Positions 1 to 7,117 of a stretch of DNA of 64,000 nt are shown here, piece by piece (position 1 is the first letter of the stretch; each line of letters starts with the position of its first letter). This stretch comes from Streptomyces sedi. GTDB taxonomy: Bacteria > Actinomycetota > Actinomycetes > Streptomycetales > Streptomycetaceae. The notes under the pieces are model-generated. The model had not been told where the DNA came from. It was given only the letters and a program-made list of their open reading frames with translations, and ran no database searches. The DNA is taken from the NCBI RefSeq assembly GCF_006335015.1, contig NZ_VDGT01000010.1, positions 167,202-231,201 on the forward strand, read 5' to 3'. The position numbers and the translations under genes were made by a program.

Positions 1-1
1 C

Positions 2-616
2 GGCCTCGGGGTCGAGGTGCTCCGGGGCCCCGGCGCCCGGGTCACCGGCGTGACGCCGGAGGCCGTGCGCCTCGGTGACGGGCGCGAGGTGCCGAGCGAG
101 GTGACCGTGTGGACCACCGGTTTCGGCGTGCCGGACCTGGCGGCGCGCAGCGGGCTGAGCACGGACGCGCTGGGGCGCCTGCTCACCGACGAGACGCTGA
201 CCAGCGTCGACAGCGAACGTGTCGTCGCGGCCGGGGACGCGGCGGCCCCCTCCGGGCTGCCGTACCGGATGAGCTGCCAGGCGGCGGTCCAGCTGGGCCC
301 GCAGGCCGCCGAGACGGTGCTCAGCCGGATCGCGGGCGAGCCGCCCCAGCCCGCCGCGGTGGGCTTCGTCGGGCAGTGCCTGAGCCTGGGGCGCGGCACC
401 GGCGTGGTGCAGTTCGCCCGCAGGAACGACGCCGTCGTCGACCTGCGGATCGGCGGGCGCCTGGGAGCCAGGCTCAAGGAGGCGGTCTGCCGCGGCACCG
501 TGCGGCAGCTGACGCGCGAGGCGCGCAAGCCGGGCGCCCGGGACCTGTGGCTGAAGGACGGCGGCCGGGAGGAAGCCCTGGCGGCGGCCCGCCGGGGCGA
601 GGTGGCGCGCGGCTAG
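2..616 (+). CDS. NAD(P)/FAD-dependent oxidoreductase, C-terminal part (5' end outside window)
   Basis: The gene enters from the left edge in an open frame, so its start is not visible; 204 residues remain. The visible part contains the end of a pyridine-nucleotide-disulphide oxidoreductase fold: an ATG-like strand (VTVWTTGFGVPDLAARSGL) followed by the second FAD contact (SERVVAAGDAAAPSGLPYRMS), in which the conserved Asp of GD binds the flavin ribityl chain. The order and spacing resemble type II NADH dehydrogenase-like proteins of the Ndh family. The last 60 residues are basic and could form an amphipathic membrane-contact tail, as in Ndh-2 enzymes, but this is inference. Substrate and electron acceptor cannot be told from this half. 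The next gene on the same strand follows after 94 bases. Confidence 0.75.
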   Translation, partial: GLGVEVLRGPGARVTGVTPEAVRLGDGREVPSEVTVWTTGFGVPDLAARSGLSTDALGRLLTDETLTSVDSERVVAAGDAAAPSGLPYRMSCQAAVQLGPQAAETVLSRIAGEPPQPAAVGFVGQCLSLGRGTGVVQFARRNDAVVDLRIGGRLGARLKEAVCRGTVRQLTREARKPGARDLWLKDGGREEALAAARRGEVARG

Positions 617-710
617 GGAGGGAGCGCGTGGCGGTTGCGGAGCCGCCCCCGGGAGGCGATCAGTGCGGGTATGACCCGATACTGGCGTCCCGAACGCGAG
701 GAGGGCGACG

Positions 711-1337
711 ATGACGCTGTCCCAGGACCGGCCGGCGATCACCTACTGCTCGCTGGAGGCGCTGCGTGCGCGGGGCTGGACACCGCTGCTGGTGCGTTCG
801 TTCCTCGGCGAGCCGGATCGCCGCAGCCCGGTGGAGCTGTATCTGAGCGACCGGGTCAGGCGGACGGAGGAGCTGCCGGAGTTCCTCGCGGCGCGCGAGC
901 TGCGCAGGCGGCGGGCCAGCGCGCAGCGCGACGCGCAGGCCCGGCGCAGGGCGGAGGGGCTCGCGGCGATACGGGAGGCACGGCTGGCGCTCCCCCGGTT
1001 GGCCGACGCGGAGCTGGCGGAGCGGGCAGTGGCCCACCGGAACCTCTGGGACGCGAGCCGCGCCGCGCTCTCCTGGGGCCACCGGCCGCGCGCGGTCTCG
1101 GTCGCCGAGCTGGAGCCGGCCGAACTGGCGCGCTGGAAGGTGGAGTGGCTGCTCCAGCAGCTGGCGCCGCATGCGGAGCTGCTGCACGCGCTGCCGCCCG
1201 GCGAGAGCCGGGCCGAGGGCCGTCAGCTGCTCACCGGGCGGTGCCGGGACGCGATAGCGCGGGCCTATCCGGCGCTCCGCGCGGAGTGCGAGGCGCGAAG
1301 GGCGGCCGACGGAGACGGCGCCCCTGGCGGGTTCTGA
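711..1337 (+). CDS. Hypothetical protein, 208 aa, helical and Arg/Ala-rich
   Basis: I do not recognise a named family. The ATG is preceded by GAGGAGG at good spacing. The N-terminus (YCSLEALRARGWTPLLVRSF, then LGEPD) looks like a short helix-turn-helix segment of the kind that recognises an end or an edge. The middle is a long Arg/Ala/Glu-rich helix (about residues 55-110) that could form a coiled coil. There is no signal peptide, membrane segment or cysteine pair. The stop codon lies in the loop of a hairpin that probably terminates transcription against the convergent peptidase gene. Similar unnamed proteins occur in Streptomyces, to my recollection, but I assign no function. Confidence 0.7.
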   Translation: MTLSQDRPAITYCSLEALRARGWTPLLVRSFLGEPDRRSPVELYLSDRVRRTEELPEFLAARELRRRRASAQRDAQARRRAEGLAAIREARLALPRLADAELAERAVAHRNLWDASRAALSWGHRPRAVSVAELEPAELARWKVEWLLQQLAPHAELLHALPPGESRAEGRQLLTGRCRDAIARAYPALRAECEARRAADGDGAPGGF

Positions 1338-1352
1338 CCGCGGGGCGCCGTC
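1314..1352. terminator. Hairpin overlapping the stop of the 208-aa gene
   Basis: Perfect 11-base arms GACGGCGCCCC and GGGGCGCCGTC flank a 17-base loop that contains the TGA stop. It lies between two convergent genes, so it could end transcription from both sides. There is no T run, as is usual at high GC. Confidence 0.6.
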
Positions 1353-1377
1353 GGGTCGGTCTCACCCGTCGACCGGG

Positions 1378-2019
1378 TCACACATCGGCGTCCTGGTCGC
1401 GCAGGTACTTCATCGGGTCGATGGCGGTGCCGTAGTCGGCGCTGGTGCGGATCTCGAAGTGCAGGTGCGGGCCGCTGCTGTTGCCGGTGTTACCGGACAG
1501 CGCGATCTTCTCGCCCGTCTCCACCTGATCGCCCACGGCCACGTCGACCTCGGAAAGGTGCGCGTACTGGCTGAACGTGCCGTCACCGTGATCGATCACG
1601 ATCGCGTTCCCGTACGCGGGACCGTCACCGGCACCGTTGCCACCGGCCTTCACCACGGTCCCCTCGTGCACCGAGGACACCTCGGCACCCGTCGGGACCG
1701 CGAAGTCCTGACCACTGTGCTTGCTGGTCCAACGGTCACCGCTGTTGCCGTACGTCGCCGACAGCTCGTAGTCACCCGAGATCGGCGACACCCAGTCACT
1801 CGCCTTCGGCTTCTCGGCGGCCGGGGCATGGTTCTTCTCGACGACCTCGGTGGCCTGGGTGGCCTGACGGGCGTCGGTCTTGCCGGCGCCCTCGGCCGCC
1901 ACGGCCGCACCGGAGAGGGCCACCGTGGCGCAGACGCCGGCCGCGACGGCGGCGGCGGCACGGGCACGGAGCGACTTCGGGGCGCGGTTCAGGGTGGTGG
2001 TCGTGTGGGTGTTCGGCAT
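1378..2019 (-). CDS. Secreted M23-family metallopeptidase (peptidoglycan endopeptidase)
   Basis: 213 residues. A Sec-type signal peptide with a long Ala/Val-rich core ends near AVAAEG. The C-terminal domain is a LytM/M23 peptidase. It shows the first zinc ligand region HSGQDFAVPTGAEV, the YGNAIVIDHGDGTFSQYAHL core, and the HLHFEIR motif carrying the catalytic and zinc histidines. Such enzymes cut peptide crosslinks in the wall. There is no LysM or other wall-binding domain; about 60 variable residues separate signal and catalytic domain. I chose the ATG with GGAGG 10-14 bases upstream rather than the in-frame extension, because only this start places the signal peptide at the N-terminus. A long leader precedes it. 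Confidence 0.92.
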   Translation of the reverse strand: MPNTHTTTTLNRAPKSLRARAAAAVAAGVCATVALSGAAVAAEGAGKTDARQATQATEVVEKNHAPAAEKPKASDWVSPISGDYELSATYGNSGDRWTSKHSGQDFAVPTGAEVSSVHEGTVVKAGGNGAGDGPAYGNAIVIDHGDGTFSQYAHLSEVDVAVGDQVETGEKIALSGNTGNSSGPHLHFEIRTSADYGTAIDPMKYLRDQDADV

Positions 2020-2412
2020 GGAAGAACAACCTCCGCTTTCGGGGGCGTCCCGACCGGAACCAGCCGGGTGAACATCCTTGATAACGGGATATCCGACCCG
2101 GCACAAGAAGCTCTCCTACGACGCGGGACCGTAGCGGAGAAAGGGAGTCTGAAGGCCCTGGACATGCCCGTGGAAGCCTTCATCCGAAGAAGGCAACTTC
2201 CCGATCCCCACCATGCTGACCTGCACTGAGCCCCGCATATCCGAAGGTCGTTCGCCGTCCCTGGCGAAATCCCCTGGCACCGCGTGACGAAAGTCCCGGG
2301 ACCTTGGTCCCGTTTTCCTGCTAAGCGTTTTCGTAGGCCCCGAAAACGCTGTGTCGAGCACCACAGAAAGGCCGCCGAGAAACCCGGGTATCGGCCGGGA
2401 GGGGCGCGGATA
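2020..2412 (-). other. Gene-free leader region of the M23 peptidase gene (393 bases)
   Basis: No credible gene on either strand. On the minus strand it holds the promoter region and probable long 5' leader of the peptidase. A stem-loop GCCTTC-N7-GAAGGC lies at 2176-2194, with flanking GGAAG/CTTCC (2172-2176 and 2197-2201) extending the stem. Closer to the deacetylase gene is the separate inverted repeat at 2324-2350. I could not fit a known riboswitch consensus. Confidence 0.5.
2324..2350. terminator. 10-bp inverted repeat downstream of the PIG-L gene
   Basis: Arms AGCGTTTTCG and CGAAAACGCT with a 7-base spacer, 62 bases past the stop of the deacetylase gene. It is AT-rich compared with the surroundings. 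It could be that gene's terminator or an operator for the downstream peptidase gene; no T run follows on the minus strand. Confidence 0.5.
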
Positions 2413-3150
2413 TCAGCGCGGGAAGAGCTCGAACGGGGTGCAGCGGCGCCCGCCGAACCGGCCGCTCTCCCGCTCCGCGCCGTCGATCAGCAGCGACCGC
2501 GCGTAGCCCTCGGGATCGGTCTCGCCGAGCCCCGTGACATAGGCGCGATGCTCCACGAGCGAGGCGACGCCCCGCTCCAGCGCCGCGTCGCCCAGCGCCT
2601 GGGCGTGGGTCGACCGCGGCGAGGCCGCCACCGCCACCCAGCGGACCCCGTCCCACGGCTCCAGGCCGCCCTCGCCCAGCTGCTCGGGGAAGATCCAGCG
2701 GTTCCCCGCGTCGCCCGCCGCGTCCAGGGCGGCGCGGCCGACGATCCGGTGGTCGGGGGTGTTCCAGGCGTGGCCGCCCCAGGTGTCGCGGTGGTTGAGC
2801 GTGATCAGCAGCTCCGGCCGGTGCCGGCGCACGGCGGCGGCGAGGTCGGCACGGAGCGCGGGGCCCGCCTCGATCACGCCGTCCGCGTGGTCGAGGAACT
2901 CCACCGTCCGCACCCCGACGGCCGCCGCGCCTGCCAGCTGCTCGGCCTCCCGCACCCGGGCCGACTCCTCGGGCGGAAGGGAGTCGATCCCGGCCTCTCC
3001 CCTGGTAACCAGCACATAGGCGATCTCCCTGCCGCCCTCGACCCACTCGGCGACGGCGCCCGACGCGCCGTACTCCAGGTCGTCGGGGTGGGCCACGATC
3101 GCCAGTCCACGGCGCCAGTCCAGGGGCATGGGGTTCAGCTGCTCGGTCAC
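2413..3150 (-). CDS. PIG-L family deacetylase (LmbE-like), 245 aa
   Basis: Zn-dependent N-acetylglucosamine-type deacetylase of the PIG-L/LmbE family, the fold of MshB and Mca. The first zinc motif is VAHPDDLEYGASG (about residues 19-31; His and Asp ligands plus the general base). The second histidine motif lies in TLNHRDTWGGHAWNTPDHR. The length matches the family. The actual substrate is unknown: mycothiol enzymes are longer, and members also act on antibiotics and glycolipids. The GTG start has GAGGAG seven bases upstream. The gene stands alone between the exonuclease and the peptidase genes; a hairpin follows its stop. Confidence 0.85.
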   Translation of the reverse strand: MTEQLNPMPLDWRRGLAIVAHPDDLEYGASGAVAEWVEGGREIAYVLVTRGEAGIDSLPPEESARVREAEQLAGAAAVGVRTVEFLDHADGVIEAGPALRADLAAAVRRHRPELLITLNHRDTWGGHAWNTPDHRIVGRAALDAAGDAGNRWIFPEQLGEGGLEPWDGVRWVAVAASPRSTHAQALGDAALERGVASLVEHRAYVTGLGETDPEGYARSLLIDGAERESGRFGGRRCTPFELFPR

Positions 3151-3240
3151 CTTCGGTCTCCTCAGGGTCGGGTGGTCGCCTCGGGCGGGGGCCGGACACG
3201 GAGCCCGATCCCCGCCCAGGAGAAGAACCTAGTGAGCCGA

Positions 3241-4764
3241 TCAGCCTTCGAGCGGCTCCGGCTCGGAAACCGCCGGAACCGGCAGACCCGCGATCCGGGC
3301 GCGGCAGCGTTCCGCGCGCCGCGCCAGGGTGTCCCACACGGCACGCGCCCCCTCGTCGCGACGGTGGGTGAGCCCTCTCTCGCACAGGGCCAGCGCGGCG
3401 CGGTCGTCGCCCAGGCGCTCGTGGCACAGCGTGAGCCGGTTGAAGACCACGGGGTCGCGCGCCCCCTCGTCCACCGCCCACTGCCACAGGCGCATCGCCT
3501 CCTCCACGCGCCCCCGGCGCTCCAGCCCCTGGCCGGCGTAGCGGGCGGCGCGGCCGAGCGCGGCCAGGTCGCCGGCGGTGCGCAGCACCGGCAGCAGCGA
3601 GGCCAGCTCGTCGGCCCAGGCGGGGTCGGAGCCGTAGTGCGAGACCAGGGCGGCGCCCGCGCTCCCCGTGGCGCAAAGGCCCAGCGTGGCGCAGGACCAG
3701 CAGCGACCGCAGTCCGGTAGGGCGGCGATCGCCGCGGCGGTGCCGGGGAAGAGACCGAGCAGGTGGTCGGGGCTCTCCGCGCCCTGGTCCAGCGCGGCCA
3801 GCCAGGCCACCGGCTGCGCCACGTCGTCCCTGCGGGTCCCCGGATCGTCGAGCAGCAGGTCGAGCGCGGTGCGCAGCGCCTCGCGCGCCCCCTCCGGGCG
3901 CGGGCGCCCGAACGCGGGGGTCGGCGTGGTGAGCGTGCCGCCGAACCAGCCCCACAGCCGTCCGGCCTCCGGGCACCCCTCGGCCTGGAGCGTGCGCAGC
4001 GCCGCGTGCCAGGCGCCCACGCCGCCGCGCCAGGCGGCGATCACCTCGTGCGCGTCGCGGTGGGCGGCGCTGAGGCCCGGCGTCTCGGCGTCGCACCGGG
4101 CACGCCTGCGGCGTTCGCGGCGCAGCACCTCCTCGCTGGGCTCGACGAGCCCTTCGAGGCCGGTGTGCCCGTCCTCGGCGGCGCGGTCCAGCAGCCGCAG
4201 CAGCAGCACGGCGGTGACCTCCGCGTCGGAGTCGGCGCGGTGTGCCCGGTGCGGGACGCCGAGGGAGGCGACGCACGTGGCGAGCCGGTGGTTGGCCAGC
4301 TCGGGGAGGTAGCGGCGGGCCAGCGTGAGGGTGTCGAGGCTGGTCGTCGGGGGCGGGCCCGCGTGGGCCAGCTCCAGCTCCATGGCGAGGAAGCGCAGGT
4401 CGAAGCCGACGTTGTGGGCCACCAGCACGGCGCCCTGAAGCCGGCGGTCGATCTCCGGCAGCACGTCGGCGAAGCGAGGCGCGGTGGTGCTCTCCGCCTT
4501 GGTGATGCCGTGGATGTGGACCGGACCGGTGTCGCGGCCGGGGTCGAGCAGGCTGGTCCAGCGGTCGGCTATCCGGCCGTCGACGACGGTGACCAGGGCG
4601 AGCGAGACCATGCGGTCGCCACGTTCGGGGTCGAAGCCGGTGGTCTCGCAGTCGAGCACCACATAGCGGTGGCCGTGCAGGGGATGCGGACGGGGGACGG
4701 CGCCGGTGCCGGGGTCGCCCGGGGAGGCGGGGCCGTCGAAAGAATCGGATGTGTCGGGTCGCAT
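3241..4764 (-). CDS. DEDDh 3'-5' exonuclease with an Fe-S-like cysteine cluster and C-terminal helical repeats
   Basis: 507 residues from the ATG chosen here. Residues 33-195 form a DnaQ-type exonuclease: Exo I LDCETTGFD (D38, E40), Exo II HNVGFDLRFL (D122), and Exo III HRADSD (H175, D180), so all catalytic residues are present. The protein then continues for 300 residues, unlike a plain epsilon subunit. Around residues 352-364 it carries C-X2-C-X2-C-X5-C (CGRCWSCATLGLC), suggestive of a metal or Fe-S site. The last 130 residues look like TPR-type helical hairpins (AMRLWQWAVDEGARDPVVF and similar). It is probably a DNA or RNA processing nuclease with a protein-binding tail. A longer in-frame start at 4872 exists, but it would overlap the upstream gene and lacks similarity to the family N-terminus. 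Confidence 0.85.
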   Translation of the reverse strand: MRPDTSDSFDGPASPGDPGTGAVPRPHPLHGHRYVVLDCETTGFDPERGDRMVSLALVTVVDGRIADRWTSLLDPGRDTGPVHIHGITKAESTTAPRFADVLPEIDRRLQGAVLVAHNVGFDLRFLAMELELAHAGPPPTTSLDTLTLARRYLPELANHRLATCVASLGVPHRAHRADSDAEVTAVLLLRLLDRAAEDGHTGLEGLVEPSEEVLRRERRRRARCDAETPGLSAAHRDAHEVIAAWRGGVGAWHAALRTLQAEGCPEAGRLWGWFGGTLTTPTPAFGRPRPEGAREALRTALDLLLDDPGTRRDDVAQPVAWLAALDQGAESPDHLLGLFPGTAAAIAALPDCGRCWSCATLGLCATGSAGAALVSHYGSDPAWADELASLLPVLRTAGDLAALGRAARYAGQGLERRGRVEEAMRLWQWAVDEGARDPVVFNRLTLCHERLGDDRAALALCERGLTHRRDEGARAVWDTLARRAERCRARIAGLPVPAVSEPEPLEG

Positions 4765-4802
4765 GGGAGTTCCGGGGGGCGGATGGGAGCGCGGGCCGGG
4801 GC

Positions 4803-5252
4803 TCAGCGCCAGCCGTGGCGCGCCTGGAGGTTGTGCACGACGCGGTTGTACCGCGCGCGGTCGAGCGCGCACGCCTCCCGACGCATCCCTTCGGGGTGGA
4901 CGCGCAGCACGCGGTCCAGATGGACCCAGGAGTCACGGCCGGTGCGGTCCCAGGGGCCGGAGCCCAACGGCAGCCACTCGTCGTCGTGGTCCCTGTCCTG
5001 GCTGGTCAACTGGACGGCCAGGAGCGTCTCCCGGCCCTCCTCGCGCGCCACCACCAGCACCGGGCGGTCCTTGCCCCGGCCGTCGTTCTCCTCGTAGGGC
5101 ACCCAGGTCCAGACGATCTCGCCCGGGTCGGGGTCTCCGTCGGGCTCCGGCGCGTACGCGGTGCGCACCTGCCCGATCCCGCGCGGCTCGACCTCGACCG
5201 TGGCGGCGGTGCCGTAGCGGCCATGTATCTCGTCTGACTGGGTGCTGTCCAT
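4803..5252 (-). CDS. PemK/MazF-like protein without an evident antitoxin, 149 aa
   Basis: The core GEIVWTWVPYEENDGRGKDR followed by PVLVVA fits the SH3-like barrel of the PemK/MazF family, where the basic R-P-V-L-V segment follows a glycine-lysine turn. DSWVHLDRVLRVHP matches the later strand and helix. Toxins of this family are ribosome-independent mRNA endonucleases, but many actinobacterial members stand alone. No small antitoxin gene precedes it: the upstream neighbour is 146 aa, ends 146 bases away, and shows no AbrB or ribbon-helix-helix features. TACCGT lies six bases before the ATG and no Shine-Dalgarno sequence is visible, so the mRNA may be leaderless. It could be a house-keeping member with another role. 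Confidence 0.7.
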   Translation of the reverse strand: MDSTQSDEIHGRYGTAATVEVEPRGIGQVRTAYAPEPDGDPDPGEIVWTWVPYEENDGRGKDRPVLVVAREEGRETLLAVQLTSQDRDHDDEWLPLGSGPWDRTGRDSWVHLDRVLRVHPEGMRREACALDRARYNRVVHNLQARHGWR

Positions 5253-5283
5253 GCGCCCACGGTATCGCCGTCGCCTCGCGCCG

Positions 5284-5306
5284 CTGTCAGTGGCGGTCCC
5301 TACCGT
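5284..5306 (+). promoter_or_regulatory. RecA-NDp/PafBC-type promoter motif without an obvious gene
   Basis: CTGTCAGTG, eight bases, then TACCGT: 8 of 9 in the -35 part and a full TANNNT -10. It fires rightward, away from the MazF-like gene and into the 3' end of the opposite 146-aa gene. No start codon follows at leaderless distance; only a nine-codon frame preceded by TTGGAGG (near 5343) is seen downstream. Confidence 0.45.
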
Positions 5307-5398
5307 GGCGAACGGTCGAAATCCGGCCGCCCCGGGCCCAGTTGGAGGTGGTGCGCGACGCCGACTCCGTCCCGTGACGCGGCCGGTCGTGCCCGCGC

Positions 5399-5839
5399 TC
5401 AGGGCTCCATCGAGTGCAGGACACGCTCCCTGACGCCGTCGAGGAAGCGCGGCACGTCGGCCATGCTGGTCCCGGTGCACTGCACGATCAGGTCCATCAC
5501 GTCACCCGCGGAGAGGGCTCCCACCACCGGGTGGACATGGGCGAGCGCGACCCGCTCCTCCATGCGCTTCAACACGTGGATGGCGAGGTTGAGTTCGGGA
5601 ACACGTCCGGTGTCACCGAAGTCGAGCTTCTGACGCACCACCCACATGTCCGGGATGACCTGCCCGAAGACGATGAGATGCGCCAGGGCGAACATGGACC
5701 GCGCGCACTGCCGGGCGCTCTCGTCCGACTCGTCCTGAAGGGCGCGCACCCCCTCCTCGTCCTCGGCGAGATGAGCCTTGATCAGCGCCACGGCGTGCAG
5801 CACTTCGTCTCTGGTGTACGGCCTGACCGTGTCGTCCAC
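5399..5839 (-). CDS. Hypothetical protein, 146 aa
   Basis: I do not recognise a family. The protein is soluble, helical and mildly acidic. Features are a helix EVLHAVALIKAHLAEDEEGV, a hydrophobic helix (ARSMFALAHLIVFGQVIPDM), and a second half with a possible His pair (ALAHVHPVVG). There is no signal peptide or membrane anchor. The GTG start is preceded by GGGAG. It lies between the uridine-kinase-like gene and the MazF-like gene on the same strand with gaps of over 100 bases on both sides, so it is probably its own unit. The size and the neighbour might suggest an antitoxin, but nothing in the sequence supports that. Confidence 0.65.
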   Translation of the reverse strand: MDDTVRPYTRDEVLHAVALIKAHLAEDEEGVRALQDESDESARQCARSMFALAHLIVFGQVIPDMWVVRQKLDFGDTGRVPELNLAIHVLKRMEERVALAHVHPVVGALSAGDVMDLIVQCTGTSMADVPRFLDGVRERVLHSMEP

Positions 5840-5947
5840 GCCCCAACTCCCTGATCACTGTGCGCTGATGGTGCGACACCCAGTGTGTCAGTTTCCGGAC
5901 CGGACGGGACCCCGGTGGACCACTTCACGCCCGGGCGCGCGCGGCGA

Positions 5948-6592
5948 TCACGCGCGCCCCCGGATGCCCGTCCACGCCGGGCGCGCGGGATGGTCCATGC
6001 GCACCACCACATCGGCGGCCTCCGACGGGCCGTGCTCGGCGGCGTACCGGGCGAAGGCCGGCAGCGTCCAGCGCTCGTCCTCCGGGGTGCGCCGGGCCAA
6101 CGCCCCCTCGGAGAGCGCGAGATGGACGGTCAGATCGGCGGGAAACCATCGCCCCAGCAGAAAGGGGCCGTGGAGTAGCAGCACGCCGCCCGGGGGGAGC
6201 GTGACATAGCCGCTGCGGGTGGCCCGGTCGCGCTCGGCGTCCCAGAGGTCGGGCAGCACCCGGCCGCTGCCTCCCGGGTCCAGGGGTGTCAGCACCTCGC
6301 GCCAGAGCGCGCCCTCGTCCAGCCAGGACTCCCGGTAGGAGTCCGGGTCCCGTCGCCCGAACTCGAAACGCAGCGAGGCCGCACGCAGAAAGCCGGCCGC
6401 GTCCACCACCAGCGCGGAACGCCCCCGCACCCGCAGTTCGTCGGCGACCGCGTGGGCCAGCCGGCCGCCACCGGCCGCCGGCGCCCCGTCGACCAGGACC
6501 CGCCGCCACGCCTCCGGCGCGTCGCCGGAGCCGAGGACTCCCTCGGCGAGGGCGGCGGCCAGCCTCTCCCCGGTGATCGCCTCCAGTCGCAT
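5948..6592 (-). CDS. Uridine-kinase-like P-loop NTPase, degenerate
   Basis: 214 residues. The layout resembles Streptomyces uridine kinase-like proteins: an N-terminal strand and loop RVLVDGAPAAGGGRLAHAVA where a Walker A would sit, then SALVVDAAGFLRAASLRFEFGRRDPDSYRESWLDEGAL as the nucleoside-binding region, and GGVLLLHGPFLLGRW as the Walker B-like strand. The expected GxxGxGKS is replaced by GAPAAGGGRL, without the Lys-Ser pair, so ATP binding by the usual loop is doubtful. The start is the ATG giving MRLEAITGERL; GATGAT six bases upstream could be a -10 of a leaderless mRNA. The role in nucleoside salvage is only inferred. Confidence 0.65.
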   Translation of the reverse strand: MRLEAITGERLAAALAEGVLGSGDAPEAWRRVLVDGAPAAGGGRLAHAVADELRVRGRSALVVDAAGFLRAASLRFEFGRRDPDSYRESWLDEGALWREVLTPLDPGGSGRVLPDLWDAERDRATRSGYVTLPPGGVLLLHGPFLLGRWFPADLTVHLALSEGALARRTPEDERWTLPAFARYAAEHGPSEAADVVVRMDHPARPAWTGIRGRA

Positions 6593-6697
6593 GGCCCCAT
6601 CATCGCCGAGTCCCACGCCCAGGCGCACAAGCCGGCGCTCGCTTCACCGCCCGGGCGCGTTCTTCCCTCCACGCGCCCGGCACCGCACGATAGATCC

Positions 6698-6931
6698 ATG
6701 ACCGAAGACGCCACCGATCCCCCGCAGCTCGTCCCCTATGTGGAGGCGCTGCGCGCCCGGTTACCGGCCGACCAGTTCATCCTGCTGATGCGCGCCTTCA
6801 ACGCGTGGATGACGGGAGGCGGGCGGCTCGCCGTCCCGATGGGGCAGGACGAACGGCCGGAGGACGAGCCGTTCACCGCCGAGCTCCAGAGCGAGATGCT
6901 CACCCTGATGCGGCTCACCACCCCGCCCTGA
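6698..6931 (+). CDS. Small hypothetical protein, 77 aa, with a TTA codon
   Basis: Unrecognised small protein: an acidic N-terminus (MTEDATDPP), then two predicted helices (LVPYVEALRARLPADQF and ILLMRAFNAWMTGG), and a helical end (FTAELQSEMLTLMRL). Codon 22 (6761-6763) is TTA, the rare leucine codon read in Streptomyces by the bldA tRNA, so translation is probably tied to development. There is no clear Shine-Dalgarno sequence. It is transcribed divergently from the uridine-kinase-like gene. Confidence 0.6.
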   Translation: MTEDATDPPQLVPYVEALRARLPADQFILLMRAFNAWMTGGGRLAVPMGQDERPEDEPFTAELQSEMLTLMRLTTPP

Positions 6932-7059
6932 GCCGGCCGCCCCGGGACGCGCCGCCACCCGACACCCCGTCACCCCCGCCACTCGCCCCGCCACTCCCCC
7001 CGTTCCGGCGACCGGGACGCGCAGACCTCCCCGGGGTTCGCTCCTCTGAACCCGTCAGA

Positions 7060-7093
7060 TGACATCTTTTGTCAGGTGTTTTCCGAAAACACC
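7060..7093. promoter_or_regulatory. Two adjacent palindromes upstream of the FUSC-type transporter gene
   Basis: The 19-base perfect palindrome GGTGTTTTCCGAAAACACC (7075-7093; 9-bp arms, one central base) directly follows TGACA-N5-TGTCA (7060-7074). They lie 24-58 bases before the transporter start, in an AT-richer patch. This is the place and form of an operator for a dimeric repressor (TetR, MarR or GntR type). Confidence 0.6.
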
Positions 7094-7117
7094 ACAGAGG
7101 AGCGAAAGGGGAGACAG

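Noticed and set aside
2020..2412. c-di-AMP (ydaO-type) riboswitch upstream of the M23 gene
   Set aside because: The conserved blocks of that riboswitch could not be placed on the minus strand; only an unspecific stem-loop is present.
5340..5378. Nine-codon frame behind TTGGAGG after the orphan promoter
   Set aside because: Too short to support as a gene; mentioned only as context.
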